DNA of 64,000 nt from Nostoc sp. MG11 (GTDB taxonomy: Bacteria; Cyanobacteriota; Cyanobacteriia; Cyanobacteriales; Nostocaceae): NCBI RefSeq assembly GCF_014904695.1, contig NZ_JACXXN010000008.1, positions 62,001 through 126,000 of the forward strand, written 5' to 3'. Made by a program: the position numbers and the translations under genes. Below the pieces are notes generated by a model, which saw only the letters and a program-made list of their open reading frames with translations, had not been told where the DNA came from and ran no database searches. Position 1 is the first letter of the stretch. Every line of letters begins with the position of its first letter. Positions 38,270-46,957 of this stretch are shown here, piece after piece.

Positions 38270-38318
38270 GAATCATCCTCCTTGGATAAATTAGTTTTGT
38301 TGTAAAAACTTTTTCAGT
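38220..38318 (-). repeat. 99-bp direct repeat, copy 1 (start of the intact cupin gene)
   Basis: Shared with 40327-40425: the ribosome-binding region, the ATG and the first 16 or so codons, plus upstream GTTTTTACAACAAAAC. Copies are the same length with scattered substitutions. They flank the GMC oxidoreductase gene in the same orientation. Confidence 0.7.
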
Positions 38319-38322
38319 CGTT

Positions 38323-38454
38323 CTATCGAAATCTGTTCAGCGTTGCTCGCAGCAACAAAAATTTGTTTACTGCCGCGTCAACGTCGTGTGCGTTGATGGC
38401 CTCAGACATTCGTTGAAGCACTGTTGGCATCTCATATTGGGCTGGCGCGCTCAT
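38323..38454 (-). pseudogene. NTF2/SnoaL-like fragment
   Basis: A 43-codon frame beginning MSAPAQYEMPTVLQRM and SEAINAHDVDAAV, the N-terminal helix of SnoaL-like NTF2 proteins. After DAAV the sequence leaves the family and stops. A remnant only. Confidence 0.45.
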
Positions 38455-38561
38455 GTTTCCTGTTGTGCTAGGCATATTTCAATCAAGCATTTCGGTACAC
38501 CCGTTGCCAGTTCTAGTGCTGTCACTTCATCTGGACTTAATCGATCGAGCATCACGATCAT
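38451..38561 (-). pseudogene. Possible phosphoglycerate mutase C-terminal fragment
   Basis: A 36-codon frame containing LDRLSPDEVTALELATGVP, which resembles the C-terminal end of histidine-phosphatase-type phosphoglycerate mutases (LDxxSxEEIxxLxxxTGxP). It overlaps the NTF2-like fragment by 4 bp. Assignment is tentative. Confidence 0.35.
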
Positions 38562-38623
38562 CGATTCTCCTAAAAACTGAGCGATCGCTCTTTTCATTGT
38601 GCGATTCTTCTCTCATTCTTAGG

Positions 38624-40177
38624 CTACGCGATCGCTAAAGGTCTTTGCCGTGAAACGCCACCTGGGACTTTCATTAAATCGGCTGCTTTTTCAGCGATCG
38701 CAATTATCGGCCCATTCGTATTTCCTGTGGTCAAAGTTGGCATAATTGATGCATCGACAACACGCAATCCCTCAACTCCATGTACCCGTAATTCGGGGTC
38801 TACAACCGCCATTGAGTCAGTGCCCATTTTGCAAGTGCCGACAGGATGAAACACCGTACCGCACGTTTCTCGGATGTACGCTTCGAGGGCTTCATCGCTG
38901 TTAACATCTGCACCAGGAGCGACTGCTCTGCCTCGAAACTCATCAAAGGCACTTGTCTGAAACAATTCGCGCATTAATTTAATCGCGGCAATTAGCTTTT
39001 GCACATCGGATTTACTTTGGAGATAGTTCATCCGAATAAGCGGTGCATCTTTTGGATCGGGCGATCGTAAACTGACACTACCAATATTTTGGGGATGAGT
39101 CAAACTGACCATACCAGTGAATCCCAAACCAGAGTTGGTATACCCAGGAAGTGCCCACAGAATGGGAGCGAAGAAAAATTGTAAATCTGGCGCAGTGTCT
39201 AGATTACCCTCACTATGCAAAAACAATCCGGCTTCACCGATCGAACTGCTGATTGCAGCGTGTAAATCCTGAGTTGCCTGATAGGTTATGGGAACGAGAA
39301 CATGATCTTGGAGGTTTTGACCAACACCAGGCAAATCAACAACTACAGAGATACCAAATGCTTGCAGGTGTTCTGCATCACCAATGCCGGAAAGCATCAG
39401 CAGCTTAGGCGAATCGAATGCGCCAGCACTTAAAATCACTTCCCGGTTAACTCGGACTTGGTGCAGCGTTCCCTCGTGTACATACTCTACCCCAACGCTG
39501 CGGGTTCCCTCAAACAACAATCGAGTCACCAACGCTCCTGTAGTTGTTGTCAAATTAGGACGATCAAGAATTGGTACCAGGAATGCAGCAGCGGTACTGT
39601 GCCGCTTACCATCTTTAATCGTCATCTGATAGAGTCCTGCACCTTCTTGCTGTATCGCGTTGAAATCAGGATTGTTGTGATGTCCCAGTGCCACCGCTGC
39701 ATCAACAAAGCGTTGGGATATTATCGCAGGGGAAATCAGATCCGTAACGCTCAACTCGCCATCGACACCGTGGTATGCGTCAGCTCCGCGTTGCTGGTTC
39801 TCGGATTTCTTGAAATATGGCAATACATCTTGGTAACTCCAACCGGGATTACCTAATTCTTGCCAGTGGTCATAATCCTGAGGATTACCTCGAATATAAA
39901 TCATGACATTAATCGAACTGCTGCCACCCAAAACTTTGCCACGAGGACAATAGATTTTGCGATTATTTAGGTACGGTTCTGGTTCAGAGAAGTATCCCCA
40001 GTCCACCTCTGAGCCTAGTAAGCTCAGGCATTTCGACGGGATTTGAATCTCCGGTTTCGTATCCGGGTTGCCCGCTTCAAGTAATAACACTCTTGTTTTA
40101 CTGTCTTCTGTCAGACGGTTGGCAACTACGCAGCCTGCCGAACCAGCTCCAATCACGATGTAGTCATAGTGAGTCAT
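38624..40177 (-). CDS. GMC-family FAD oxidoreductase (choline dehydrogenase-like)
   Basis: A complete 517-residue GMC enzyme. The FAD motif YIVIGAGSAGCVVANRL is at 5-21, GMC signature 1 GKVLGGSSSINVMIYIRGNP at about 80-99, and signature 2 GAFDSPKLLMLSGIG near 255. The C-terminal catalytic region has CGTVFHPVGTCKMG, with the active His, and VVDASIMPTLTTGNTNGP. The family oxidises primary or secondary alcohols with FAD. AAAAGGAG precedes the ATG. Its neighbours on the same strand are broken genes, so this and the cupin seem the only survivors of an acquired catabolic-type block. Confidence 0.9.
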   Translation of the reverse strand: MTHYDYIVIGAGSAGCVVANRLTEDSKTRVLLLEAGNPDTKPEIQIPSKCLSLLGSEVDWGYFSEPEPYLNNRKIYCPRGKVLGGSSSINVMIYIRGNPQDYDHWQELGNPGWSYQDVLPYFKKSENQQRGADAYHGVDGELSVTDLISPAIISQRFVDAAVALGHHNNPDFNAIQQEGAGLYQMTIKDGKRHSTAAAFLVPILDRPNLTTTTGALVTRLLFEGTRSVGVEYVHEGTLHQVRVNREVILSAGAFDSPKLLMLSGIGDAEHLQAFGISVVVDLPGVGQNLQDHVLVPITYQATQDLHAAISSSIGEAGLFLHSEGNLDTAPDLQFFFAPILWALPGYTNSGLGFTGMVSLTHPQNIGSVSLRSPDPKDAPLIRMNYLQSKSDVQKLIAAIKLMRELFQTSAFDEFRGRAVAPGADVNSDEALEAYIRETCGTVFHPVGTCKMGTDSMAVVDPELRVHGVEGLRVVDASIMPTLTTGNTNGPIIAIAEKAADLMKVPGGVSRQRPLAIA

Positions 40178-40238
40178 ACGATTCTCCTTTTGATGAATAA
40201 GTTGTTTAATACAGCTAAATCAGCATCAACGTGCGGGA

Positions 40239-40376
40239 CTAGCTTGCAATATAGCCACCGTCTACAACGAAGTCGGCACCCGTCATGTAGCTCGACTCTT
40301 CGGATGCCAGAAACAGCACTTGGAGAGATCTACGTTCGCCGGATGGAACGGCGATGTTCTTCAAAATAGTTTCCAT
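40239..40376 (-). pseudogene. Chimeric ORF: cupin N-terminus joined to an SDR C-terminus
   Basis: The 45-codon frame starts METILKNIAVPSGE, identical to the intact cupin. After about 19 residues it continues VLFLASEESSYMTGADFVVD and GGYIAS, the universal C-terminal end of short-chain dehydrogenases. A strong ribosome-binding site (AGGAGGATG) is retained. It must be the product of a deletion or recombination joining two genes. Confidence 0.7.
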
Positions 40377-40425
40377 GCATCATCCTCCTGGGATGAATTC
40401 GTTTTGTTGTAAAAACTTTTTCAGT
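40327..40425 (-). repeat. 99-bp direct repeat, copy 2
   Basis: The counterpart of 38220-38318; here it provides the start of the chimeric cupin/SDR ORF and overlaps the end of the hydrolase fragment. Confidence 0.7.
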
Positions 40426-40648
40426 GTTCAACTTTGTCTCGTGTTTCTATATGCCCCAGGGATCGGGTGTCTAGCATTGCTGTACGCCTTTCCTGGTTAG
40501 CTTCAAGTGATCGCGATAGAAACTGCAAAACTCGTCGATTGAACTTGTCTGGATTCTCGATGAATATGAAATGTCCTCCGCCTTCAGCCGCTTCAAAGAT
40601 TTCCAACTCAGATTCAGGAATGTTTTGGCTAATCCTGTGAATTGTCAT
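40421..40648 (-). pseudogene. Alpha/beta hydrolase C-terminal fragment
   Basis: The 75-codon frame reads ELEIFEAAEGGGHFIFIENP and DKFNRRVLQFL, the last strand and helix of alpha/beta hydrolases including the catalytic His in GGGH. The nucleophile part is absent. The start MTIHRISQNIP has a ribosome-binding site (AGGAG), so it may be expressed as a short protein. Confidence 0.6.
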
Positions 40649-40997
40649 GAGCGTTTCTCCTGAGTATTTGTTGGCTGCGATTGAAGGATAAAACAGAACA
40701 ATTAATCAATGTGCAATAAACGGTAACTATTTTAACGATGACATACAGATGATTAAGTTCATGTCTGTATAAATGTTTGAAATGTATGAGCTGTATAATT
40801 CAAGTTAAAAATGCAATAAATCTTTACTCAATAGACTTCTTGCAAAATTATTTTATGGTAGAGTTTAGGGTTTTGTAGTTTAAATCAATCTACCTATACT
40901 AATACTCCGGACAATTTTGAGTTGAGGAAATCGACAAGAAAGCTATCGAACCATTAAGGTGCTAATTAGAACAAACAGGCACCGGATCGATAGCTGT
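40649..40997. other. AT-rich spacer before the transposase remnant
   Basis: No gene is supported. From about 40900 the sequence may already belong to the left end of the decayed insertion sequence. Confidence 0.4.
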
Positions 40998-41165
40998 ATG
41001 GAAATTGTACAAAGTTTACTGACAAAAATGGGGATTTTCCGCAAACCTCAGATAAAAGCATTGACGACACTGTTTGCCACTATTGTGATTGCCTGTGGCA
41101 AGATAAACAATACCCAACTTGAGTCGTTATAGCGAACAAACATAGAGAACTTATCGCCGACAATT
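40998..41165 (+). pseudogene. Transposase N-terminal remnant (IS4-like)
   Basis: The frame MEIVQSLLTKMGIFRKPQIK, then ALTTLFATIVIACGKIN, stops at 41130. A second frame continues LSRYSEQT, a stop, then RTYRRQFNKQI. This is the N-terminal end of an IS4/IS701-type transposase common in cyanobacteria, with at least one frameshift and one stop. Only about 55 codons remain. Confidence 0.6.
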
Positions 41166-41167
41166 TA

Positions 41168-41332
41168 ACAAACAGATTGTTAGAACAATGGCGAAAGCAA
41201 CAAGAAGATGCAGCATTAGCGACAGCTTGTTCTCTAGTAGATGAACTGGAATTAGGTTGGGAAAGTGAATGGCAGAACGCAGCGATTACCGATTGGGGAG
41301 TATCTTCAAGTTTCTCGAATCCAGAGTGCTAA
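41168..41332 (+). pseudogene. C-terminal fragment of a ribbon-helix-helix antitoxin gene
   Basis: The frame reads NRLLEQWRKQQEDAALATAC and SLVDELELGWESEWQNAAIT, ending at 41332. It resembles the C-terminal two thirds of cyanobacterial CopG-type antitoxins (..LLEQWQ..ACALVDELELGW..EWQxAAITDWExSG). It is joined upstream to transposase debris. The N-terminal piece of the same kind of gene ends at 37087. No toxin gene follows. Confidence 0.5.
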
Positions 41333-41923
41333 CCCTCCCCCACGACCACGAGCTGCAATGAAATCTTCTGTCACTAAAAAGAAGGCAAAGAAAGGTAGTT
41401 TAGCTATGGGCTGGTTATAGAAATCCTCAGACTGAACTTTACCAGAGCGAATTTGCTTGTTGTACACCACACGACCAAACAGACTGATAAGCATCTGGGT
41501 AAAGTCAAACGCTAATAAATTTTTCTTACTTAAATATTGGACTGGCCCCGTGAGCTTCAACAAAATTGAGCCTAATTGGACTTGATTAGCAATTTCGCCT
41601 TTACCTAAATCTTGTTCTATGGCACTAAAGAAAATATGGATTGCTACCAATTTAGGCACATACAAACCTTTACCTAATACAATTCCCCCTCGCTTTCTGA
41701 CTTTCTTAGTACCAGTAGCAAAGCAAAGTCGCCATTTACCCAAAAGAGACTCAAACGAATAAGTCAACCGTTGTTGCTTAGCTGCTTTTTCTGCTTGTAA
41801 TAACGCATTTACTAATATTTCAGCACTAGGACGTGTGCCTCTCTGTTCTCGATACGCAGCCGCAGCCTGGGATAGGGTGCTTATAAAATCAGGTGTAGCG
41901 GTAGATTTCAAATCAGCGGTCAT
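41306..41923 (-). CDS. Conserved hypothetical protein, possibly PAP/fibrillin-like
   Basis: A 205-residue soluble protein with LLGKWRLCFATGTKK (about 65-79) and a later LLAFDFTQMLISLFG. The GKWxLxxATG strand is reminiscent of the opening of plastid lipid-associated (PAP/fibrillin) lipocalin-like proteins, which bind lipids at thylakoids. The remainder does not decide it. The gene is intact with an ATG and stands alone; its 3' end overlaps the antisense antitoxin fragment by 27 bp. Confidence 0.65.
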   Translation of the reverse strand: MTADLKSTATPDFISTLSQAAAAYREQRGTRPSAEILVNALLQAEKAAKQQRLTYSFESLLGKWRLCFATGTKKVRKRGGIVLGKGLYVPKLVAIHIFFSAIEQDLGKGEIANQVQLGSILLKLTGPVQYLSKKNLLAFDFTQMLISLFGRVVYNKQIRSGKVQSEDFYNQPIAKLPFFAFFLVTEDFIAARGRGGGLALWIRET

Positions 41924-42033
41924 GAGGGCACTCTGGATTTAACTCTTTTTTTGACTGTTCCGTACTTTTAATAAATTTTAACGTTTATGTCTATCCAAAG
42001 TCTGCTAACTTAACCAGGCTAAAAAACTTGACG

Positions 42034-42315
42034 CTAGATAGCGCTTGGTGTAGCGACTTCAATAGTAAACTCTTGTGCATCTAATACTACTGTTCCCCAA
42101 TAGCTATTAAACGATGCTTCACCCATTCCAGTTACTACATTCCGCCCACTAAAAAGCGGCCACTTAAGAGCCTCTAAATCCTGGTCGTTAATTGCCAGCC
42201 ACTCTGTTGAGCCTGTATCAAGTAATGCCGTTACAGGTAATATCTCTCCAGTGGCAGCAATCAACTCAATTTCAAAAAACAACTGACCAATTTCATCAAA
42301 CTCACCTTGGATCAT
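42034..42315 (-). CDS. Retropepsin-like aspartyl protease domain protein
   Basis: A 93-residue protein with VTALLDTGSTEWLAI, the DTGS active-site motif of single-domain clan AA aspartic proteases, which work as homodimers. The usual C-terminal LLGMxxL strand is not visible after EFTIEVATPSAI, so the gene may be slightly truncated. Its start overlaps the stop of the upstream 105-codon gene by 4 bp. Such pairs are common in cyanobacteria and may behave like toxin-antitoxin or small regulatory modules, but the role is unproven. Confidence 0.75.
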   Translation of the reverse strand: MIQGEFDEIGQLFFEIELIAATGEILPVTALLDTGSTEWLAINDQDLEALKWPLFSGRNVVTGMGEASFNSYWGTVVLDAQEFTIEVATPSAI

Positions 42316-42629
42316 ATCCGACCACAGACCTCAGTTTCATTTAGCCGAAAAGTGAAAAATCTTGACTGTGGGTGTTTTTCATGCGCTTTCTGTGCTGCTG
42401 CTAGGCTATCTTGATCAATAAAGTAGTCACCACTCTCTGGTTCAATAACGATAAACCAGTTATGGTACTTCTCCATTAACTGTGGGCGAAGTTTCTCAAA
42501 AATCGGGCGACAACGCTGTTGAAACGCTTCTAGTTCGGCTTGGCGCTTGGCTTGTTCTTCGGGAGAGATAGTAAGTTCTGGAAATAATCTTTTTCTACGG
42601 GGTTTACGATCAGAATTCAGTTGTGTCAT
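42312..42629 (-). CDS. Hypothetical protein paired with the aspartyl protease
   Basis: A 105-residue protein with a basic N-terminus (RKPRRKRLFPELT) and a helical middle (EEQAKRQAELEAFQQRC). A compact domain containing WFIVIEPESGDYFIDQD, a motif seen in many small cyanobacterial proteins, ends the chain. It ends in an ATGA overlap with the protease-like gene, so translation is coupled. Function unknown. Confidence 0.7.
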   Translation of the reverse strand: MTQLNSDRKPRRKRLFPELTISPEEQAKRQAELEAFQQRCRPIFEKLRPQLMEKYHNWFIVIEPESGDYFIDQDSLAAAQKAHEKHPQSRFFTFRLNETEVCGRI

Positions 42630-43178
42630 TGCTTTTATTTGAGAAGATTCTTAATCAAAGATACCATTAAAAATGGTGGTATTTATTGAATTTTTATGAA
42701 TAGTGATCGCAAGCCTAGAATGCAATTATAAGTTTAAATGACTAATGCAAATTCATTCAGTTTATTCTCATTAAAATATTAGCTGAATCTCAATTTCTAC
42801 TGATTAATTTAACTGACTCAAAACAGTAAATATGTAACGCATTAGCAATTTAAACAGCTGCTTGAGGATTTTTATCTAAATCTTATCTTAATACTATTAA
42901 TTGATTTACTAAATCATTTTTTAAATTAATATGCTGGTAGTAATTAAGTAATTATTCTCATTCAAGCAGAAATACAAAAAAGATACCAATTACTTATTAG
43001 CAGCGTATCAAGTATATTTCCATTAAGCAAATTTCCAAATAGTCAAAACATATAGCAAAATAAGATTACAAGTTTTAGCTCAAATTCCGATTGCTGGCAA
43101 CTCAACAAATCGTCTTTGGTGTGTGGGTAGTGTTAATTCACTAGACTTATTTACCTATAGACATTACGAGGTGACAAT
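42630..43178. other. AT-rich spacer with divergent promoters
   Basis: About 550 bp between divergent genes. No ORF, repeat or clear dyad was found; it should contain both promoters. Confidence 0.45.
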
Positions 43179-43727
43179 ATGGACGCTAATAGGCTCCTGA
43201 ATCTATATGCAGCAGGAGAACGGAATTTCAATAAAGCAAATTTGCATCAAGTAAACTTAACTGAAACTGACTTGAGTGGTGCAAATTTGACTGAAGCAGA
43301 CTTGAGTGGTGCTGACCTCTCTCAAGCCAACTTGAGTAGATGTAACTTTAGTCGGGCAAATCTGACTGATGCCGAACTTAGCGGAGCCAACTTAAGTGGT
43401 GCAAACTTGAGTGAAGTAAACTTGATTGGCGCAGACTTAATTAGGGGAAATCTGCAAGAAACTAACCTGAGTCGCGCAGATTTGCGGAGTGCAAATTTAG
43501 CTTTGGCAAACTTGTTTGGTGCAAACCTTAGTGAAGTGGAAATGAGTGGAGCGGATTTAAGTCATGCCAATCTCAAAAAGGCAAATTTAATTGGCAGCAA
43601 TATTAATGAAGCAGACCTTTATGGTGCAGATTTAACAGGGGCAATCATCACTGAACAAGAGACGATTGGGGAAGTTTTGCATATAGGTTTATCTCATAAA
43701 TGGGTAACTTGGGCTGGCGGTTGCTAA
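43179..43727 (+). CDS. Pentapeptide repeat protein
   Basis: Residues about 20-155 are consecutive A(N/D)LxX pentapeptides (for example SGANLTEADLSGADLSQANL), which fold as a right-handed quadrilateral beta-helix. The N-terminal MDANRLLNLYAAGERNF is the usual cap of cyanobacterial members and the C-terminus ends HKWVTWAGGC. No signal peptide. The function of this class is generally unknown. GAGGTGA precedes the ATG. Confidence 0.92.
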   Translation: MDANRLLNLYAAGERNFNKANLHQVNLTETDLSGANLTEADLSGADLSQANLSRCNFSRANLTDAELSGANLSGANLSEVNLIGADLIRGNLQETNLSRADLRSANLALANLFGANLSEVEMSGADLSHANLKKANLIGSNINEADLYGADLTGAIITEQETIGEVLHIGLSHKWVTWAGGC

Positions 43728-43768
43728 TCTTCCTAGATAGTGGTTTTCGTTTGAATAGACACGCGTTA

Positions 43769-43792
43769 AGGGCACAACAGATGTTGTGCCCT
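43769..43792. terminator. Hairpin between convergent genes
   Basis: AGGGCACAACA pairs with TGTTGTGCCCT around GA, 11 perfect pairs. It lies between the ends of the pentapeptide gene and the opposing secreted-protein gene and could stop transcription both ways. It also resembles a dispersed Nostoc palindrome. Confidence 0.5.
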
Positions 43793-43834
43793 CACGAATG
43801 TTTGTAATGTTGCTTTGTGGTCGCTAGTGCAATA

Positions 43835-44185
43835 CTAATAAACCAAGGGTGTTGCGCCACGCATCTGACGTAAAGAATTTATACAAGCAGGACAGTCGCA
43901 GTTAAATAAAACGACCGCCATCTCGCTCTCTTCAACGTTAAACTCTAGCATGGGAACATCATTTTGAGAAAACTCTACTTCAGGCTGATAGTTAGGGATT
44001 TCAGCCAATACGGAAGCCCTGGCACATACAAAACCAACTTTATGGTAATTGCGTACGCAAGATAGGCGGTCTGTAGTTTTGGCTTCTGGCTCTGTAGCTT
44101 GTGCTTGATTAAGCATTACTCCCATAGAAAGAATGGAGCTAATTAGCACTGGAGACGAAAGCAAACTCAGTATAAATTTGTTCAT
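43835..44185 (-). CDS. Small secreted cysteine-containing protein
   Basis: A 116-residue protein with a Sec signal peptide (hydrophobic 4-25, cleavage near AQA-TE at about 30). The mature part has five cysteines including CDCPAC near the C-terminus and C-x9-C (SCVRNYHKVGFVCAR). That pattern suggests disulfides or metal binding in the periplasm. I do not recognise the family. Confidence 0.7.
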   Translation of the reverse strand: MNKFILSLLSSPVLISSILSMGVMLNQAQATEPEAKTTDRLSCVRNYHKVGFVCARASVLAEIPNYQPEVEFSQNDVPMLEFNVEESEMAVVLFNCDCPACINSLRQMRGATPLVY

Positions 44186-44550
44186 TGGTTTCCTTAGAAA
44201 ATAATCTTGATTGCTCAGAATATCTGATTAAAACTTACAATTCAAGTAGATGTCCATCAGGAATACTAACGAGTTGTAGCATCGAGTTGGTCAACTAACG
44301 AGATACCGGGTATTTGCAGTTTATTGTGAATGCGATCGCTTTCAACAAAATATTTAGTTTGATGCACCTCTTGTTGCTTCAGATGAAGGTGGAATTGCTT
44401 TTAAAGGAACAGAATTAAAAAAATAACTTTTTTTGTTCGTAGTGAGCGATTTATCGCTACATACAAATATTTAAAATCATGTAGAGACAGGAATCCCATC
44501 TCTACACCTACAGCACTCGCTAAATATGCATTTAACTCAACCGAGGCTAT
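44186..44550. other. Non-coding spacer
   Basis: Contains a GTAGAGACAGG / CCATCTCTAC imperfect hairpin near 44481 and one HIP1 site. A short frame near 44360 (PLVASDEGGIAFKG) looks like a gene scrap, but it is too short to assign. Confidence 0.45.
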
Positions 44551-45201
44551 TTAACGAAAATTAGAATTGTGCCTTACCAAATTCATAAATTCCTCGCGAG
44601 TCTTGCCATCTTCTGCAAAAACACCGCGCATCGCACTAGTTACAGTCCAAGAACCGGGTTTTTGAACACCACGCATCACCATACACATGTGGGTTGCTTC
44701 TACTACAACTGCTACTCCTTGAGGTTTGAGTAATCCTTGCAATGCATCAGCAATTTGCACCGTCAGACGTTCTTGCACTTGTAAACGTCGTGCATACATT
44801 TCGCAAATGCGGGCAATTTTAGATAATCCGATCACTTTGCCATTGGGAATGTAGGCAACATGAGCGCGACCAATTATCGGTAGAATATGATGCTCGCAGG
44901 AACTAAAAATATCGATGTCCCGAACCAACACCATTTCATTGGCATCTTCTGTGAATACTGCTTCATTTAGCAATTCATTCAAAGATTCATGATATCCCTT
45001 GGTGAGAAACTGCAATGCTTTCATCACCCTTTTGGGAGTATCCTTTAGTCCTTCGCGGTCTGGATCTTCTCCTAATCCAATCAATAGAGTACGCACAGCT
45101 TGCATCATTTCTGCTTCTGTTACAGTTTGCTGCTGCTGAGTTGCTAAAGATGACAGTATTTGATCAGCAGAAGTTAGATCGGGACGAATCGATAGAGTCA
45201 T
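44551..45201 (-). CDS. folE: GTP cyclohydrolase I
   Basis: A 216-residue FolE with all signatures: [10 protein letters not shown] near 60, the zinc-binding Cys and His in [41 protein letters not shown], and the second zinc Cys in [13 protein letters not shown]. It makes dihydroneopterin triphosphate from GTP for folate (and pterin) synthesis. It depends on zinc, and the next gene upstream on the same strand encodes a COG0523 metal-delivery GTPase, 106 bp away, so zinc supply to FolE is a natural link. Confidence 0.95.
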   Translation of the reverse strand: MTLSIRPDLTSADQILSSLATQQQQTVTEAEMMQAVRTLLIGLGEDPDREGLKDTPKRVMKALQFLTKGYHESLNELLNEAVFTEDANEMVLVRDIDIFSSCEHHILPIIGRAHVAYIPNGKVIGLSKIARICEMYARRLQVQERLTVQIADALQGLLKPQGVAVVVEATHMCMVMRGVQKPGSWTVTSAMRGVFAEDGKTREEFMNLVRHNSNFR

Positions 45202-45307
45202 TTTTTGAGTCTTGTAGAAATGTTTGACAAATTAGTCTGTAGTCAGATATCGGTTGCGATTGACCGCTAACTAGTGACCGAGTGTAACATATCTTTACAC
45301 TTCTTAA

Positions 45308-46345
45308 TCATACCAAACATTTATGAAGCTGATAGTGAATTTCACTCGTCTCCAAGTTCCGTCCAATGAAAACTAGCTGATTTTTAGGTAAAGAATGCCA
45401 GTCATCAGCGTGTAAGTTGTAACGAGGCCCACTGAGTTGAAAGATATGACGTAAGTCGCTATCACTAAACCAAAGAATACCTTTAGCGCGGAACACACCT
45501 TGTGGCATTTGTCCAGTCAGAAATTCCTCAAACTTGTGGATATCAAAAGGGCGATCGCTTTGAAAAGAAACCGAAACAAATCCATCATTATCTAAATGAT
45601 GTGAGTGATGTTCATGATCGTGATGGTGATGATGCTCATGTTCATGATCATGGTGATGCTCGTGGTTATCTTCTTGAGCAAGAGAAGTATATTCATCTGT
45701 AGGAGTTAACTCCACATCCAAAATTAATGGTAACAAAACCTGTCCATATTGGGTATGTAGAATTTTTGCTCCCCCCTTTATTTCGTAGATGTAAGTTTCT
45801 AATTCTTTGAGTTTGTCTGAACTAACAAGGTCAACTTTATTTAGGAGAATAATATCTGCATAAGTTATCTGCTTTAAAGCTGCTTCGCTCTGGAAATGTT
45901 CTGCATTAAAAACCTCAGCATCTACTAAGGTAAGGATAGAATCGAGGTTAGTAAAATCTCTCAATTCTGTGCCTAAGAACGTTAAGATAATTGGCAAAGG
46001 GTCAGCAACACCTGTAGTTTCAATAACTAAATAGTCAATGCGGTCTTCTCTTTCTAAAACGCGATAAACAGCATCAACTAAACCATCGTTTATCGTACAA
46101 CAAATACAGCCATTGCTGAGTTCTACCATATCTTGGTCTACAGAAACTAGTAATTGGCTATCAATGTTGATATCGCCAAACTCATTAACTAGCACTGCCA
46201 CTTTGAAATCTTGTTTATTCTTAAGAATTTGATTGAGCAGAGTGGTTTTACCACTACCTAAAAAGCCAGTGATGATGGTAACAGGCATTCCCTTTTTAGG
46301 AATATCAAGAATAGTATTAGTAGCTGATTCTTTGAAAGTGTTCAT
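45308..46345 (-). CDS. COG0523/CobW-family metallochaperone GTPase
   Basis: A 345-residue G3E GTPase. The Walker A loop is GFLGSGKTTLLNQ (about 27-39), the metal-binding CxCC motif is in SNGCICCTINDGL, and the base-recognition motif is LNKVDLV. A histidine-rich loop with about 15 His lies near residues 230-258, and the CobW C-terminal domain follows. The family delivers zinc or another metal to client enzymes. Adjacent folE and an upstream Zur-like palindrome point to zinc. AGAGGA is 7 nt before the ATG. A CobW role in cobalamin synthesis is the alternative, but no cob gene is near. Confidence 0.9.
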   Translation of the reverse strand: MNTFKESATNTILDIPKKGMPVTIITGFLGSGKTTLLNQILKNKQDFKVAVLVNEFGDINIDSQLLVSVDQDMVELSNGCICCTINDGLVDAVYRVLEREDRIDYLVIETTGVADPLPIILTFLGTELRDFTNLDSILTLVDAEVFNAEHFQSEAALKQITYADIILLNKVDLVSSDKLKELETYIYEIKGGAKILHTQYGQVLLPLILDVELTPTDEYTSLAQEDNHEHHHDHEHEHHHHHDHEHHSHHLDNDGFVSVSFQSDRPFDIHKFEEFLTGQMPQGVFRAKGILWFSDSDLRHIFQLSGPRYNLHADDWHSLPKNQLVFIGRNLETSEIHYQLHKCLV

Positions 46346-46957
46346 GTGCTATCCTCTTGTGGAATTATTAAAGATAAAAACTTGTCAGAAAAGAAAAATC
46401 TCTTCAATGAGCCAAAAACTGCTCTAATTGGTCGTTGCGATCGCTATTAGGTTGAGTTCCCGCAAAGGACTTTTGCACAGCGATCGCCAAGATGTGAACG
46501 CAGGTGTGGCGAATTTGTACAAGTCAATGTTTACTGGGACTGGGTTAGAGAACTGACCATAGCTTGCAAATAATGAGAATCGTTATCATGATAACGCAAA
46601 AAACTCTGTGCAACATCATCTATGCAAAGGACAAGCAGAAAACTGCACATTCTTGAGATACGAACGTTATTTAAGTATTTCTACAGATGGTAAGCTCGAC
46701 TTTATCCATTTTTGATGGAATCAAGCAGCGTAAACAGCAATGTCTCTCAAACGCTCAAATAAAAGATGAGGGACTTTTATCATTTGACGAGCGTGATTTA
46801 GCGCCGTTTTTTGTGAAACAATATAAAGTATCCAAATTTAGTATTATGAGCAAAATATTGAGTGATTTACGCAAGTAATGGTAATAGTTAAACTCATTGC
46901 TTTTTTTTATTTTGATAGAGATAATAAAAGACTCATAAGCAACCGTTCATAATATAT
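46346..46957. other. Spacer between the COG0523 gene and the SMR gene
   Basis: Apart from the Zur/Fur-like operator at 46574-46595, no feature is supported. A 63-codon frame at 46687-46878 has no coding signature, and the piece around 46430-46550 may be decayed coding DNA. Confidence 0.5.
46574..46595. promoter_or_regulatory. Zur/Fur-type operator candidate
   Basis: TGAGAAT-C-GTTATCA (46574-46588) differs at two positions from the cyanobacterial Zur consensus TGATAAT-N-ATTATCA. It overlaps a perfect 14-bp palindrome GTTATCATGATAAC (46582-46595). It is about 230 bp upstream of the metallochaperone start codon. Confidence 0.5.

Noticed and set aside
46687-46878. 63-codon frame between the COG0523 and SMR genes
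   Set aside because: No ribosome-binding site, no recognisable motif, and position in a regulatory spacer.
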